DNA of 64,000 nucleotides from Actinopolymorpha singaporensis. GTDB lineage: Bacteria; Actinomycetota; Actinomycetes; Propionibacteriales; Actinopolymorphaceae. A program made the position numbers and the translations under genes. Shown piece after piece: positions 1 to 10,470 of the stretch. The notes beneath the pieces were generated by a model. That model saw nothing but the letters and a program-made list of their open reading frames with translations, did no database searches and was not told the origin of the DNA. Position 1 is the first letter of the stretch. Each line of letters starts with the position of its first letter. Location of the stretch: contig NZ_LT629732.1 of NCBI RefSeq assembly GCF_900104745.1, positions 1,488,001 through 1,552,000 of the forward strand, written 5' to 3'.

Positions 1-1829
<1,829 letters not shown>

Positions 1830-2016
1830 CACACCACACCCGCAGGGTGTGAACACGACACGTGTGACCTCGAAGCGAAACAAACGACTGTGTGCGTCCA
1901 CTATGCGGTTCTGAAGACACGAACCACCCACCCCGGCCGGCAACCGGCATCCCACAAAGGATTGCTGGTTTTTGCTGGTGCGCGGTCTGCTGGTTGCTGG
2001 TTCACATCTTCACAGC

Positions 2017-2134
2017 GTTACGGCGGTCATGGCGAAGGGGAAACACCCGGTCCCATTCCGAACCCGGAAGTTAAGCTCTTCAGCGCCGATGGTACTGCAG
2101 GAGGGATCCTGTGGGAGAGTAGGACGCCGCCGGA
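2017..2134 (+). rRNA. rrf: 5S ribosomal RNA
   Basis: About 118 nt in the usual place downstream of 23S. The conserved internal region cccattccgaacccggaag and the 3' part gtgggagagtaggacgccgc are clear, and the ends gttacggcgg / ccgccgga can pair as helix I. The 23S-5S spacer of roughly 190 nt holds no tRNA. The exact ends are estimated from the helix I pairing. Confidence 0.96.
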
Positions 2135-2146
2135 CATACATTGGTT

Positions 2147-2174
2147 GAGGGCCACCCCACACGGGGTGGCCCTC
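2147..2174 (+). terminator. rRNA operon terminator hairpin
   Basis: A perfect 12-bp stem, gagggccacccc / ggggtggccctc, with an ACAC loop lies 13 nt after the 5S gene. The T tract is short and broken (agtcatttct), as is common in high-GC actinobacteria. It probably also insulates the convergent glycan gene ending at 2335. Confidence 0.85.
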
Positions 2175-2334
2175 AGTCATTTCTGAAGCTCTTTCACGTG
2201 CCGCCGGGTCCGTTCACCAAAACGCCCGGGTCCATTCACCCCAACGCGACACTGACCCGTCGGCGGCTGAGCCCGGGCTACCGGGTGCGCGGAGGGGGTC
2301 CGGTACCGCTCCGGGGATTCCGGAGGTTCCCGGG

Positions 2335-3789
2335 TCAGGCGTGGTCGGTGACCGTCCGGCGTCGGTCCGCTTCGGCCTCCGCCGGCCACCGGTAGACGTC
2401 GTGGGCGATCGCGAGGCGACGGGCGCGGTAGGCCGGGGAGCTGTCCGGCAGCACGTGCTCGACCGGATGGTCGCCGCGCAGTTGGGCCGGGTCCAGCCGG
2501 TCGGTGACGATCGGCCGGACGGCCAGGGGGCGGGTGGGCCCGGGGACCGGTATCCGACCCAGCGCGCGGCGCACGGCGGAGGTCCCTGCCGGACCGAGCA
2601 TGCGCATCACGCCGGCCCGGGCCTCCAGGTCGAAGGCCCGCAACCGTTCGGCTCGGCCGGCCCGATGGCCGGTGAAGCGCGCCAGGTCGCCCAGCAGCTG
2701 CGCCATGGCCAGGTGTCCGGTCGGCGTCGGCAGTCGCGCACACGTGGCAGCCAGCTCGGTCCGTACGGCGGGGTCCAGCAGCCGTGCACACGCCGCCGCG
2801 ACGCCGGGCGCGGAGTCGTCCGCCGCCAGCACGGCGAGCCCGTCCTGGGCCACCGCGGCGGACCGCGCTTGTTGGTCGTCGGTGGCGGTGGCGGCGTTCG
2901 GCACCAGAACGGTCGGGACCCCGGCCGGCAGCAGTTCGTGCACCGCGTTGTAGCCGGCCGCGCTCACCGCCGCGTCGAACGCCGCGAGGTGGCGGGCCAG
3001 CGGGTAGACGCCCACGAGCTCGTGGACGCGAGCCGCCTCCGCGGGTGGCAGCCCGGACCGGGCCAGCGGCGCCCGGGTCACCGCCACCTGCCACTCCGGG
3101 CGGTCGAGAAACGTCCGGATCGCCGCCAGCGCGGGAGTGACCGCGTCGTTGATCGACCCGGCGCCGAGGGTGACCAGGGCGGTGGGCCGTTCCGGGTCGA
3201 GGCCGAGCGCGGCCGCCGCCTCCGGTCGCGACAGTGGGCGACTCTGCGGCCAGACGCTGATCGGAGGCACCCGTACGGCGTTCCGGCGCCCGGCCGTGGC
3301 GCCCCGGTCGGCCTCCGCGGCCAGGTCGCCTGGTTCGACGACCAGGTCGAAGAACGGGTCGGCGGCCAGCGCCCGCCGGTTCGCGCCCGGCCGCCACATC
3401 CCCCGGCGTACCCAGACGAACGCGACCTCGGGGTGTGCGGCCCGGGCCCGGAGCAGTCCGAGGTAGGGCGCCACTCCGTCGAAGACGAAGGTGTCGGCGC
3501 CCGTCTCGGCCAGCAACGCGCCGACGCGCGCGGCGAGGTAACCGTGCCAGGACAGGTGCGGCATCCAGTTGCGGTGGTGGCTCGGGCAGTACTCCGCCCG
3601 CAGCCCGTGCCGGGTCACCACGTGCACGGCCTGGGAGAGGGAGAAGACGATGGGTTCGGCGTCCACCGTGTCCTGGACCGCGAGCGCGACGGCGGCCTGG
3701 CGGGCCAGGTGACCCATCCCGGTGCCGTTGCTGGTGGCCAGGACGATCCGGCGCGCCGGGGCTCGCCCGCGGGCGGAGGTGTCGCTCAT
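2335..3789 (-). CDS. MurG/GT28-like glycosyltransferase
   Basis: A GT-B fold glycosyltransferase of 484 residues that probably uses a nucleotide-sugar donor in surface glycan assembly. The N-terminal glycine-rich loop GTGMGHLAR (22-30) resembles the MurG acceptor-side loop. The C-terminal domain starts near 205 (VTLGAGS) and has the donor-site segment HELLPAGVPTVLVP (284-297), followed by an acidic/Gln stretch DDQQAR typical of GT28 and UGT-type enzymes. I chose the ATG at 3789 because it makes an ATGA overlap with the upstream epimerase gene; the frame stays open further upstream but that part is antisense to wecB. It is the last gene of a minus-strand run with wecB and two other glycosyltransferases. 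The transferred sugar is unknown. Confidence 0.85.
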   Translation of the reverse strand: MSDTSARGRAPARRIVLATSNGTGMGHLARQAAVALAVQDTVDAEPIVFSLSQAVHVVTRHGLRAEYCPSHHRNWMPHLSWHGYLAARVGALLAETGADTFVFDGVAPYLGLLRARAAHPEVAFVWVRRGMWRPGANRRALAADPFFDLVVEPGDLAAEADRGATAGRRNAVRVPPISVWPQSRPLSRPEAAAALGLDPERPTALVTLGAGSINDAVTPALAAIRTFLDRPEWQVAVTRAPLARSGLPPAEAARVHELVGVYPLARHLAAFDAAVSAAGYNAVHELLPAGVPTVLVPNAATATDDQQARSAAVAQDGLAVLAADDSAPGVAAACARLLDPAVRTELAATCARLPTPTGHLAMAQLLGDLARFTGHRAGRAERLRAFDLEARAGVMRMLGPAGTSAVRRALGRIPVPGPTRPLAVRPIVTDRLDPAQLRGDHPVEHVLPDSSPAYRARRLAIAHDVYRWPAEAEADRRRTVTDHA

Positions 3790-4898
3790 CCGGTCGGGTC
3801 GACCGTGCCCGCCGCGGAGGACCGGTCGGCCAGCCAGGCGGAGACGATCGCGGCGATCCGCGGCCCGGCCTGCCCGTCCCACAGCGGCGGAACCGGCCAC
3901 GACGACGGGCGCCCGCGGTCGGCGATCTGCGCCAGTTCGGCCGGCAGCGTGTCCGCCCGTACCAGCCGGTTGGTGCCGTGGCTGATGGTCGCCGGTCGTT
4001 CGGTGGACGGCCGAAGGGTGAGGCAGGGTACGCCGAGCACGGTGGTCTCCTCCTGCACGCCGCCGGAGTCGGTGAGAACCGCCTCGGCGCCGCGGACGAG
4101 CGACATGAACTCGACGTACCCCAGCGGGTCCACGACCTGGATGCCCGGGTGGTCGGCGAAGCCCAACTCGAGCAGCCGGGCCCGGCCGCGCGGGTGCAGC
4201 GGAACCACGATCGGCATCAGGTCGGCGCACTTGTGCATCGCCTGCACCAGCGTGCGGGCCTGCGTCTCGCTGTCGACGTTGCCGGGACGGTGCAGCGTGG
4301 CCACGGCGTACCGGCCGTTCAGCCCGTGCGCATCCTGCGCCGGACCGGGCTCGAAACGGTCCAGGTGGGTGAGCAACGTGTCGATCATCGGGTTGCCGAC
4401 GAGGTGGATCCGGTCGTCCGGTACGCCTTCGCGGGCCAGGTGGCCGATCGCCTCCGGGCTGGTCACGAACGCGAGATCGGACAGCGCGTCGGTGACCTTG
4501 CGGTTGATCTCCTCCGGCATGGTCAGGTCGAAGCTGCGCAGCCCGGCCTCCACGTGTGCCAGCGGTACGCCGAGCTTCGCGCAGACCAGGGCCGCCGCCA
4601 CCGTGGAGTTGACGTCGCCGTACACGACGACGAGTTCGGGCGGCTCGGCTGTGAACAGTTCCTCCAGCGCGACCATCACCGCTGCCGTCTGACTCGCGTG
4701 CGAGCCCGAGCCGACGCCCAGGTTGACGTCCGGGCGGGGCAGGTCCAGCTCCTGGAAGAAGATCTCCGACATCCGGTCGTCGTAGTGCTGTCCGGTGTGC
4801 ACCAGCCGCTGCTCGACCCCGAGGCGGGCGAGTGCGGCCAGCACCGGTGCGGCCTTGGGAAAGTTCGGTCGGGCGCCGGTGATGTGCACGACGGTCAC
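3786..4898 (-). CDS. wecB: UDP-N-acetylglucosamine 2-epimerase (non-hydrolysing)
   Basis: Interconverts UDP-GlcNAc and UDP-ManNAc in the cytoplasm, the first step toward UDP-ManNAcA for teichuronic-acid or capsule-like polymers. At 370 residues it has the normal length of the family. Signatures: GARPNFPKAAP (8-18), HTGQHYDDRMSE (35-46), YGDVNST (93-99), HVEAGLRS (115-122), DSGGVQEE (277-284) and RPSTERP (296-302), the last two lining the UDP site. The start is GTG, overlapping the stop of the upstream glycosyltransferase (GTGA), and the stop overlaps the next ATG. A second, only partly similar wecB lies at 20173-21300. Confidence 0.95.
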   Translation of the reverse strand: MTVVHITGARPNFPKAAPVLAALARLGVEQRLVHTGQHYDDRMSEIFFQELDLPRPDVNLGVGSGSHASQTAAVMVALEELFTAEPPELVVVYGDVNSTVAAALVCAKLGVPLAHVEAGLRSFDLTMPEEINRKVTDALSDLAFVTSPEAIGHLAREGVPDDRIHLVGNPMIDTLLTHLDRFEPGPAQDAHGLNGRYAVATLHRPGNVDSETQARTLVQAMHKCADLMPIVVPLHPRGRARLLELGFADHPGIQVVDPLGYVEFMSLVRGAEAVLTDSGGVQEETTVLGVPCLTLRPSTERPATISHGTNRLVRADTLPAELAQIADRGRPSSWPVPPLWDGQAGPRIAAIVSAWLADRSSAAGTVDPTG

Positions 4899-6220
4899 GG
4901 TGTTCCTCCTTGGACGTGGTCTGGGTCGTGCCCTGAGGCGAGCGCAGGGTCGGGCTCTGGGTCGTGCTCTGGGTCGAGCCAGCCGCGCACGGCGGCGGCG
5001 AAGGTGGCCGAGACCCGGGCGGGGGCGAGGCGCGCGGCGGCCGCGGCGGCGCTCGCCCGGGCCTGTGGTGTGGCGAGCACCTGCGCTGCCTCGGTGAGGG
5101 CTTCGAGCAGGCCGTCGACGCTGCCGGCGGTGGGGTTGCCGAAGGCGCCGGCGTACGAGGATTCGGCGTACGAGGATTCGGCGTACGAGGTACCGGTGTG
5201 CGTGGTCCTCCCGTCGTACCGCAGCGTGTGGTTCGCCTCCAGCCGCAGCCCGGGTGCCGCGTCGTCGCGGACCACCGCCGGCAATCCGAACGTGAGCGCG
5301 AGCGCTCGGGCGCCGGAGTTCAGCGAACGGCGGTACGGCAGCACCGCGACGTCGGCTGCCCGGAGGTAGACCTGCATCTCCTCCACCGGGATCTTCCGCA
5401 GCGAAGCGTGCGCGGTGGGATGCGCCCGCACCCGGTCCCGGAACGCCAGCGTCTCCGGGTCCGACCCCGCCGGTCCGGCGACGAGCAGGGCGTACCGCCC
5501 GGGTTCGCGTTCACACAACCGGTCGAACGCGTCGAGCAGTTCGGTGATCCCCTTGTACGGCTGGACCCGGCCGAGCAGCAGGAAGACGGTGGTGCCGTCG
5601 GGCAGGCCCAGCTCGGCCCGGGCCTGCGCGCGCGGCATCCACGAGGGATAGGCGTCCTGGTAGCACGGGTGAGGGACCGCGAGCTCCTTGGCCGCGGGGA
5701 TGTCGAACCACGGCGCGACCAGCTCGCGGGTGCGCGGGCTCATCACGTGCACGCGTTCGGCCAGGGAGACGACGTTCTGCCGCAGCTCGGCGTCCAGCTC
5801 CGGGTAGCGGGTCTCGTGCGGAAGTATGTTGTGCACCGTCCACAGCAGCCGCGCGCCGGTGTCGCACAGCTGTGCCAGCCCGTCCAGGAACGCCTTCACC
5901 CGATCGCGGGCGTCGGCCTCGTCGCGTGCCTTGGCCAGCACGAAGTTGAGCCAGTGCAGATGTACGACGAACTCCACGCCCGAGCCGGCGACCATCTCCG
6001 CCACCTGCCGGGTGATGGTGAGGTCGTACGTCGGCAACGGCGTGAACCCGGCCGGGCGCAGCCGAGAGTAGAGCAGGTCCTGGAAGGGGTTCCCGGGCAT
6101 GACCGGGAAGTATCCGAACAGCACGCCGTCCGGCCGGGTCCAGTCGTGCGCGGCCAGTTCGCGGGCCGCGTCGTCGACGGCCAGGGCGGCTTCGTGGCCG
6201 AGGCGCCGGGTGATCAGCAC
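4895..6220 (-). CDS. GT4-type glycosyltransferase
   Basis: A 441-residue GT-B enzyme. The central linker leads to a GT4-like donor domain with LLLGRVQPYKGITELLDAF (about 213-231) and a downstream ALTFGLPAVVRDD element that corresponds to the nucleotide-binding end of the site. The start is GTG at 6220, 7 bases inside the 3' end of the upstream gene, and the end overlaps wecB by 4 bases, so the run is translationally coupled. Near residue 345-358 is a perfect five-residue repeat (YAESS-type) encoded by a 15-bp tandem repeat at 5151-5190, which may vary in copy number. The acceptor and sugar cannot be told from sequence. Confidence 0.85.
   Translation of the reverse strand: MLITRRLGHEAALAVDDAARELAAHDWTRPDGVLFGYFPVMPGNPFQDLLYSRLRPAGFTPLPTYDLTITRQVAEMVAGSGVEFVVHLHWLNFVLAKARDEADARDRVKAFLDGLAQLCDTGARLLWTVHNILPHETRYPELDAELRQNVVSLAERVHVMSPRTRELVAPWFDIPAAKELAVPHPCYQDAYPSWMPRAQARAELGLPDGTTVFLLLGRVQPYKGITELLDAFDRLCEREPGRYALLVAGPAGSDPETLAFRDRVRAHPTAHASLRKIPVEEMQVYLRAADVAVLPYRRSLNSGARALALTFGLPAVVRDDAAPGLRLEANHTLRYDGRTTHTGTSYAESSYAESSYAGAFGNPTAGSVDGLLEALTEAAQVLATPQARASAAAAAARLAPARVSATFAAAVRGWLDPEHDPEPDPALASGHDPDHVQGGTP
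5151..5190 (+). repeat. 15-bp tandem repeat in a glycosyltransferase gene
   Basis: The unit gcgtacgaggattcg occurs 2.7 times (5151-5165, 5166-5180, 5181-5190). The unit is five codons, so copy-number change keeps the reading frame. It encodes a Ser/Tyr/Ala/Glu repeat in a region between GT-B elements. Confidence 0.9.
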
Positions 6221-8076
6221 ACCGATCCCTCTCGTGCAGTACGTCTCAGCCGGCCCTGCTCACCCTCACGGCCCGACCGGCCGGGCCGGAGCAGGTCGGC
6301 GTACGCCTGACCGAACGCGCCGGCCACCGCGTCCCAGGACCGCTCGGCGGCGACCCACTCCGCCGCGTTGTCAACCAGCAGTTGCCGGGCGGGCACGTCG
6401 TCCATCAACTCGGCGGCCGCGGCTGCCAGCGCACCCGCGTCGCCGGCCGGGAACACCTGTCCACGTGGGGCTCCCGCGACTCCTGGCGTGCTGCCCACGA
6501 TCTCGGCCAGCGCGGGCAGGTCGGCGACCAGAACGGGGATCCGCATCGCCATCGCCTCGAACGGCTTCATCGGCGAGACCATCCGGGCGGCGCGCTCGTC
6601 CACCCGGGGCACCACGAACAGGTCGATCTGGGCGTAGTGCCCGGCCACCTCGTCGAAGGACACGTTGCCGGTGAACACCACGTGCTCGGCCACGTCGAGG
6701 CGCCGAGCGAGCTGCTCCAGCTCGGGACGGCGGCCACCGTCGCCGACCAGCAGCCCGGTCACCCCGCGTCCCCGCGCCCGCAGCCTGGCCACCGCCTCGA
6801 TCAGCACCTCCTGTCCCTCCCGCGGGTGGGACAGGTTGCTCACGTAGCCGAGGGTGAACGTGTCCGTCAGTCCCAGTCTGCGGCGCAGGTCCGGGTCACG
6901 CGGGCGGGGCGCGAACCGGTCGAGGTCGACGCCGTTGGGCACCACCCGCACCTTGTCGGCCGGGATGCCGTGGCGTTCGACGATCTCGTCCCGCATCGGC
7001 GAGGACAACGTGAGGACGAGGGAGGCTTCGCGCATCATCGCGGTCTCGGTGGCGAACCGGCGGCGCGGATAGTCCGCGGTCTCGGCGAGTTGGGCGTCGG
7101 CGGTCCAGGTCGTCTCGAAGAAGCTGCGCACCTCGTACAACCACGGGATGCCGGCCCAGCGGGCGACCGCACCGGCGGCCAGCGCGGCCTCGTATCCCCG
7201 GTGCCCGGACGAGACGTGCAGCAGGGCGGGGCGCTCGCGGGCGACGACCCCGGCGAGGGTGGCGGCGGCCAGACCGGCGTACTCGTCGTAACCGAGGTCG
7301 CGGAGGCGGCGGCCGGCGTTCGGCAGCAGATGGTGGTACGTCACGCCTTCGACGATGCTGCGCTCCGGCGCGGGCGTCCCGTCGGTCAGGTCCAGGGTGC
7401 CGGGGAAACCGGGCTCGGTCACGCCCATGACGTCCCAGCCCGCGCGGGCGAGTGCGCGCAGCGACTCGTGGGACCGGGTGCAGAACCCGTTGTGCAGATA
7501 GGGCCTGGACTCCTTGGCGACGTAGAGCACCCGGCCCTCGCGCGCGCGGTAACCCCGCGGAGCGGGTGCGGTGACCACCGGCCGCCAGCGCGGGTCGGTC
7601 TCCCGGGCCCGGCCGACCGCCCTGCGGGCCTCCCGCCAGTGCGCGGGCAGCCCTGTGAGCTCGGCCCGGGCGACCGCGTACGACCCGGCCTCGGTGACCG
7701 CACCCCGCTTCGTCGCCACCCGAAGTCCCAGCTCGAGCGCGGCCTCGTCGACCGGGTCGCGCCGCAGCACGGCCTCTACGCGCGCCGCGGCCTCGGCGTA
7801 CTCCCCGGCGCCGAGGCTCGCCCGGGCGGTGCTCAGACCGGTCCGCGCCACGAGCGCGGTCTGCCCGCCGAGCACCGTCCGCTGGAGCTGACGCAGCCGC
7901 CGACGGGCCCTAGGAGAGAGGTGCTGCCGGGCGAGCGCACGCCCGCGCCGGGCCAGGTCGTCCGCGAAACTCAACCTCCGCCCCCTTTGGCTCGTACGAG
8001 GTGCCGCGTCGGTCTGCACTCTGTCCCGGACCGGTCGCGCGCGGTGAGCGCGGGCCCGGATTGCCCAGCTTGCCAA
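6214..8076 (-). CDS. large GT4-family glycosyltransferase with basic N-terminal extension
   Basis: A glycosyltransferase of up to 620 residues. The first ~190 residues are Arg/Ala-rich and helical (TPR-like spacing around GEYAEAAARVEAVLRRDP). The GT-B core follows from about 190, and the donor domain has LGYVSNLSHPREGQEVLIEAVARL, a VVFTGNVSFDEV segment and the ExxAMR-type element KPFEAMAMRIPVLVADLPALAEIV that marks GT4 enzymes. The frame opens at 8076, but a TTG at about 7975 just after a purine-rich stretch (agggggcggagg) may be the true start. It is first in the minus-strand run GT-GT-wecB-GT and divergent from the glycosyltransferase gene at 8257, so 8077-8256 probably holds two promoters. 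Confidence 0.85.
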   Translation of the reverse strand: MASWAIRARAHRARPVRDRVQTDAAPRTSQRGRRLSFADDLARRGRALARQHLSPRARRRLRQLQRTVLGGQTALVARTGLSTARASLGAGEYAEAAARVEAVLRRDPVDEAALELGLRVATKRGAVTEAGSYAVARAELTGLPAHWREARRAVGRARETDPRWRPVVTAPAPRGYRAREGRVLYVAKESRPYLHNGFCTRSHESLRALARAGWDVMGVTEPGFPGTLDLTDGTPAPERSIVEGVTYHHLLPNAGRRLRDLGYDEYAGLAAATLAGVVARERPALLHVSSGHRGYEAALAAGAVARWAGIPWLYEVRSFFETTWTADAQLAETADYPRRRFATETAMMREASLVLTLSSPMRDEIVERHGIPADKVRVVPNGVDLDRFAPRPRDPDLRRRLGLTDTFTLGYVSNLSHPREGQEVLIEAVARLRARGRGVTGLLVGDGGRRPELEQLARRLDVAEHVVFTGNVSFDEVAGHYAQIDLFVVPRVDERAARMVSPMKPFEAMAMRIPVLVADLPALAEIVGSTPGVAGAPRGQVFPAGDAGALAAAAAELMDDVPARQLLVDNAAEWVAAERSWDAVAGAFGQAYADLLRPGRSGREGEQGRLRRTAREGSVC

Positions 8077-8244
8077 ACAAAGTGAGGCACCGGCGGCGAA
8101 CAGCGAGATCGGGCGGATCCGAAGCCGAATGTCACCGTGCGTGAGGGTGCGGGTTCGTCCTCGGCGCCGTCGCGCAGACCGTGAACGGGCCCGGCTTTAC
8201 CGGACTGTTCGACGTCGGTGCTCGGCATCGGTGGCGAGTGTCCC

Positions 8245-8256
8245 TATGCTCCGGTC
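8245..8256 (+). promoter_or_regulatory. -10 element for leaderless transcript
   Basis: TATGCT at 8245-8250 is followed by 6 nt and then the GTG at 8257. This spacing puts the transcription start at or next to the start codon, a common actinobacterial arrangement. A weak -35 (tcggca, 8222-8227) lies 17 bp upstream. Confidence 0.55.
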
Positions 8257-10410
8257 GTGGCTGACGACACACCTCTTGGCGTAAAGCAGGCGCGGCCGGC
8301 ACTCCGGGGAGGCCCGGAAGGCTCCCCTGCGCCGGCCGTCGTGGGCAGCGTAGTTGTGCTGTGCGACCCGAACTGGCCCGCTGAGCCGGGTGTGTGCTGT
8401 TGGCGCGCGAACGTTCATGCCGCCTTCACCGAACTCGACCTGGACGTTCACCAGGTCCCGTGGTCGCCTCCGCCGCCGGACGTCGTGGAGCCGAGCACGG
8501 CACCCACCGCGCGGGTGCCCAGCGCGGCCGGGGTGGCGGTGCGGTTCGTCGGCCGGGCCGCGCGCGCCGGTGCATACGCCGTCGCCCGGCGGACCAACAC
8601 CGCGGCCAGGCGGGTGGGCCACGAGTTCGGCGTGCACGTGTCCCGGCGGCGGGCGCCCGGTACGCCGGCTCCGGTGGAGCCGGTCCCCGCCCGCACCTCC
8701 GGCGCTCCCGACCCCCAGCTCGCCGCCCTGGCCGGCGCCCGGCTGGTGCTCGCCGAGTCCGCCGCGGCGGCCCTGGCCGCGGTCGACTCCGGCGTACCCG
8801 GTGCCGTCGTGTGGCTGTTCGCCGTCCCGCCCGAACGCGCCGCCCCCGGTGAGCCGGTGACCTGGGCCGGGCAGTTGCGGGAGGCCGCGCCGCTCGTCGG
8901 CGGGCTGGTCGCGGACAGCCTGGACGCCGCGGGGGTCCTGGAGCGGGTGGCCGGCCCCGCCCGCACAGTCGTCTTCCCGCCGCTGGCCGCCGACCGGCCC
9001 TGCCCGACCTGCGGTGGCCGTGACGGCCGTCCCGCTGGGCGTTCGGGCCGCGCGGGTGACGTACATCCCGATGACGTTCCCGGTCACCTCGCGCTGTGGC
9101 GGCGGCTGCTGGACGAGACGGCGGAAGGCGCGGCTCCCGAGCCGACGGCGTACTCCTATCCCGTGGCCCGGCTGCGCGGCGACAGGGGTCCGTGGACGCC
9201 GCCCGACCTGGACCGCTGGGGCGCCGAGCCGTGGCCACGGACCGGTGAGCCGCACGCGGAGTGGACCGCAGCCGCTCAGGACGCCGGCGCCCGGGAGCTC
9301 CTCGCCCTGCTCCCGCCGCTCGCCGAGCCCGAGCCGTCCGCCGAGCCGTCCGCCGAGCCGTCCGCCGGCGGGATCGTGCGGGTCCGGGTGTTCGGGCACG
9401 ACATGAAGTTCATGCGCGGCCTGGCCGCCAAGCTCGGGCAGCGGCCCGACCTGGAGGTGGCCGTCGACGAGTGGCGTACGCCCGGCGCCCGCAACGACGG
9501 CATCACCGAGAACCTCGCCCGCTCCGGCCGGCTCCTGGTGGCCGAGTGGGCCCGGCCGAACGCGGTCTGGCTGTCCCAGACCAAGCGCCCCGACCAGCGG
9601 CTGGTCGTACGCCTGCACCGGTTCGAGATCGAGAGCGCCTACCCTCCGAAGATCCAGCTCGACGCGGTGGACGCGGTGGTCTACATCGCGCCGCACATGC
9701 GCCGGCGCATCCGGACCGAGCTCGGCTGGCCGGACGGCAAGCTGGTCTACATCCCGAACTACGTGGACCTCACCGCCCTGGACCGGCCGAAGTACGCCGA
9801 GGCGCGCTTCACCCTCGGCATGGTCGGGATCACACCCGGCCTGAAGCGGTTCGACCTGGCCCTGGACCTGCTCGCCGCGCTGCGCCGGGAGGACCCGCGT
9901 TTCCACCTGCTGGTGCGCAGCCGGATGGGCTGGGCGCACAAGCCGTCCTGGGAGCGTCCCCAGGAACGCCGCGACACCCAGCGCAGCCTGGAGCGGGTGG
10001 AGAAGGACCCGCTGCTGCGCGGCGCGGTGGTGTTCGACGCGTACGGGCAGGACATGCCCGCGTGGTACCGCAAGGTGGGCCACATCCTGTCGCTGTCGGA
10101 CGTGGAGGGTTCGCACGCCGCGCTGGCGGAGGGCATGGGCTCGGGCGCGGTGCCGGTGATCCGGGCCTGGGAGGGCGCCGCCGAGGCGTACGGCGAGGAC
10201 GCGCTGTGCGGCTCCCTGGCCGAGGCGGTGGCGCGGGTGACCGAGACCGCCGACCAGGCGACCTGGGAGGAGCGGTCGGCGTGGGCTAAGGCCGAGGTCG
10301 CCCGGCGGTTCGACCCCGACCAGGTGGTGGCCGCGTGGGTGGACCTGGCCCACGACCGGGTGGACCAGGCGCGGGCGAGGTTCGCGGCGTACGCCGACGT
10401 CCGCGCCTGA
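8257..10410 (+). CDS. glycosyltransferase with long unassigned N-terminal region
   Basis: 717 residues from the leaderless GTG at 8257 (the frame is also open from a GTG at 8218). The C-terminal ~330 residues are a GT-B donor-domain-like region: RLHRFEIESAYP, DAVVYIAPHMRRRI, YIPNYVDL, then GMVGITPGLKRFDLALDLL and LSLSDVEGSHAALAEGMGSGAVPVI, a close relative of the GT4 E-x7-E loop. The N-terminal ~350 residues match nothing I recognise, contain a CPTCGG motif near 250 and are rich in Pro/Ala. A 12-bp tandem repeat (EPSA x3) links the halves. It is divergent from the other glycosyltransferases of the cluster and convergent with the ABC transporter operon. Confidence 0.8.
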   Translation: MADDTPLGVKQARPALRGGPEGSPAPAVVGSVVVLCDPNWPAEPGVCCWRANVHAAFTELDLDVHQVPWSPPPPDVVEPSTAPTARVPSAAGVAVRFVGRAARAGAYAVARRTNTAARRVGHEFGVHVSRRRAPGTPAPVEPVPARTSGAPDPQLAALAGARLVLAESAAAALAAVDSGVPGAVVWLFAVPPERAAPGEPVTWAGQLREAAPLVGGLVADSLDAAGVLERVAGPARTVVFPPLAADRPCPTCGGRDGRPAGRSGRAGDVHPDDVPGHLALWRRLLDETAEGAAPEPTAYSYPVARLRGDRGPWTPPDLDRWGAEPWPRTGEPHAEWTAAAQDAGARELLALLPPLAEPEPSAEPSAEPSAGGIVRVRVFGHDMKFMRGLAAKLGQRPDLEVAVDEWRTPGARNDGITENLARSGRLLVAEWARPNAVWLSQTKRPDQRLVVRLHRFEIESAYPPKIQLDAVDAVVYIAPHMRRRIRTELGWPDGKLVYIPNYVDLTALDRPKYAEARFTLGMVGITPGLKRFDLALDLLAALRREDPRFHLLVRSRMGWAHKPSWERPQERRDTQRSLERVEKDPLLRGAVVFDAYGQDMPAWYRKVGHILSLSDVEGSHAALAEGMGSGAVPVIRAWEGAAEAYGEDALCGSLAEAVARVTETADQATWEERSAWAKAEVARRFDPDQVVAAWVDLAHDRVDQARARFAAYADVRA
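9331..9366 (+). repeat. 12-bp tandem repeat, three perfect copies
   Basis: The unit gagccgtccgcc is repeated three times and encodes Glu-Pro-Ser-Ala. It lies in the linker just before the glycosyltransferase domain and keeps the reading frame. Confidence 0.9.
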
Positions 10411-10425
10411 CAGTCGCTCGGCCGT

Positions 10426-10470
10426 GGCCGTTGAGCCGCCGGCCGTTCAGCCGTGGGCCGTTCAGCCGTC
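10426..10470 (+). repeat. 15-bp tandem repeat spanning the 3' end of an ABC transporter gene
   Basis: Three copies of ggccgttcagccgtg (first copy with 2-3 mismatches) lie at 10426-10440, 10441-10455 and 10456-10470. The stop codon of the minus-strand ATPase gene (10462-10464) lies inside the third copy, so expansion has added non-coding copies beyond the stop. Confidence 0.8.

Noticed and set aside
2341-4692. A 783-residue plus-strand frame over wecB and the MurG-like gene
   Set aside because: Shadow of two well-supported minus-strand genes that have complete motifs.
8197-10353. A 718-residue frame on the minus strand
   Set aside because: It is antisense to the glycosyltransferase gene, has the His/Gly/Arg-rich composition of shadow frames and contains no domain.
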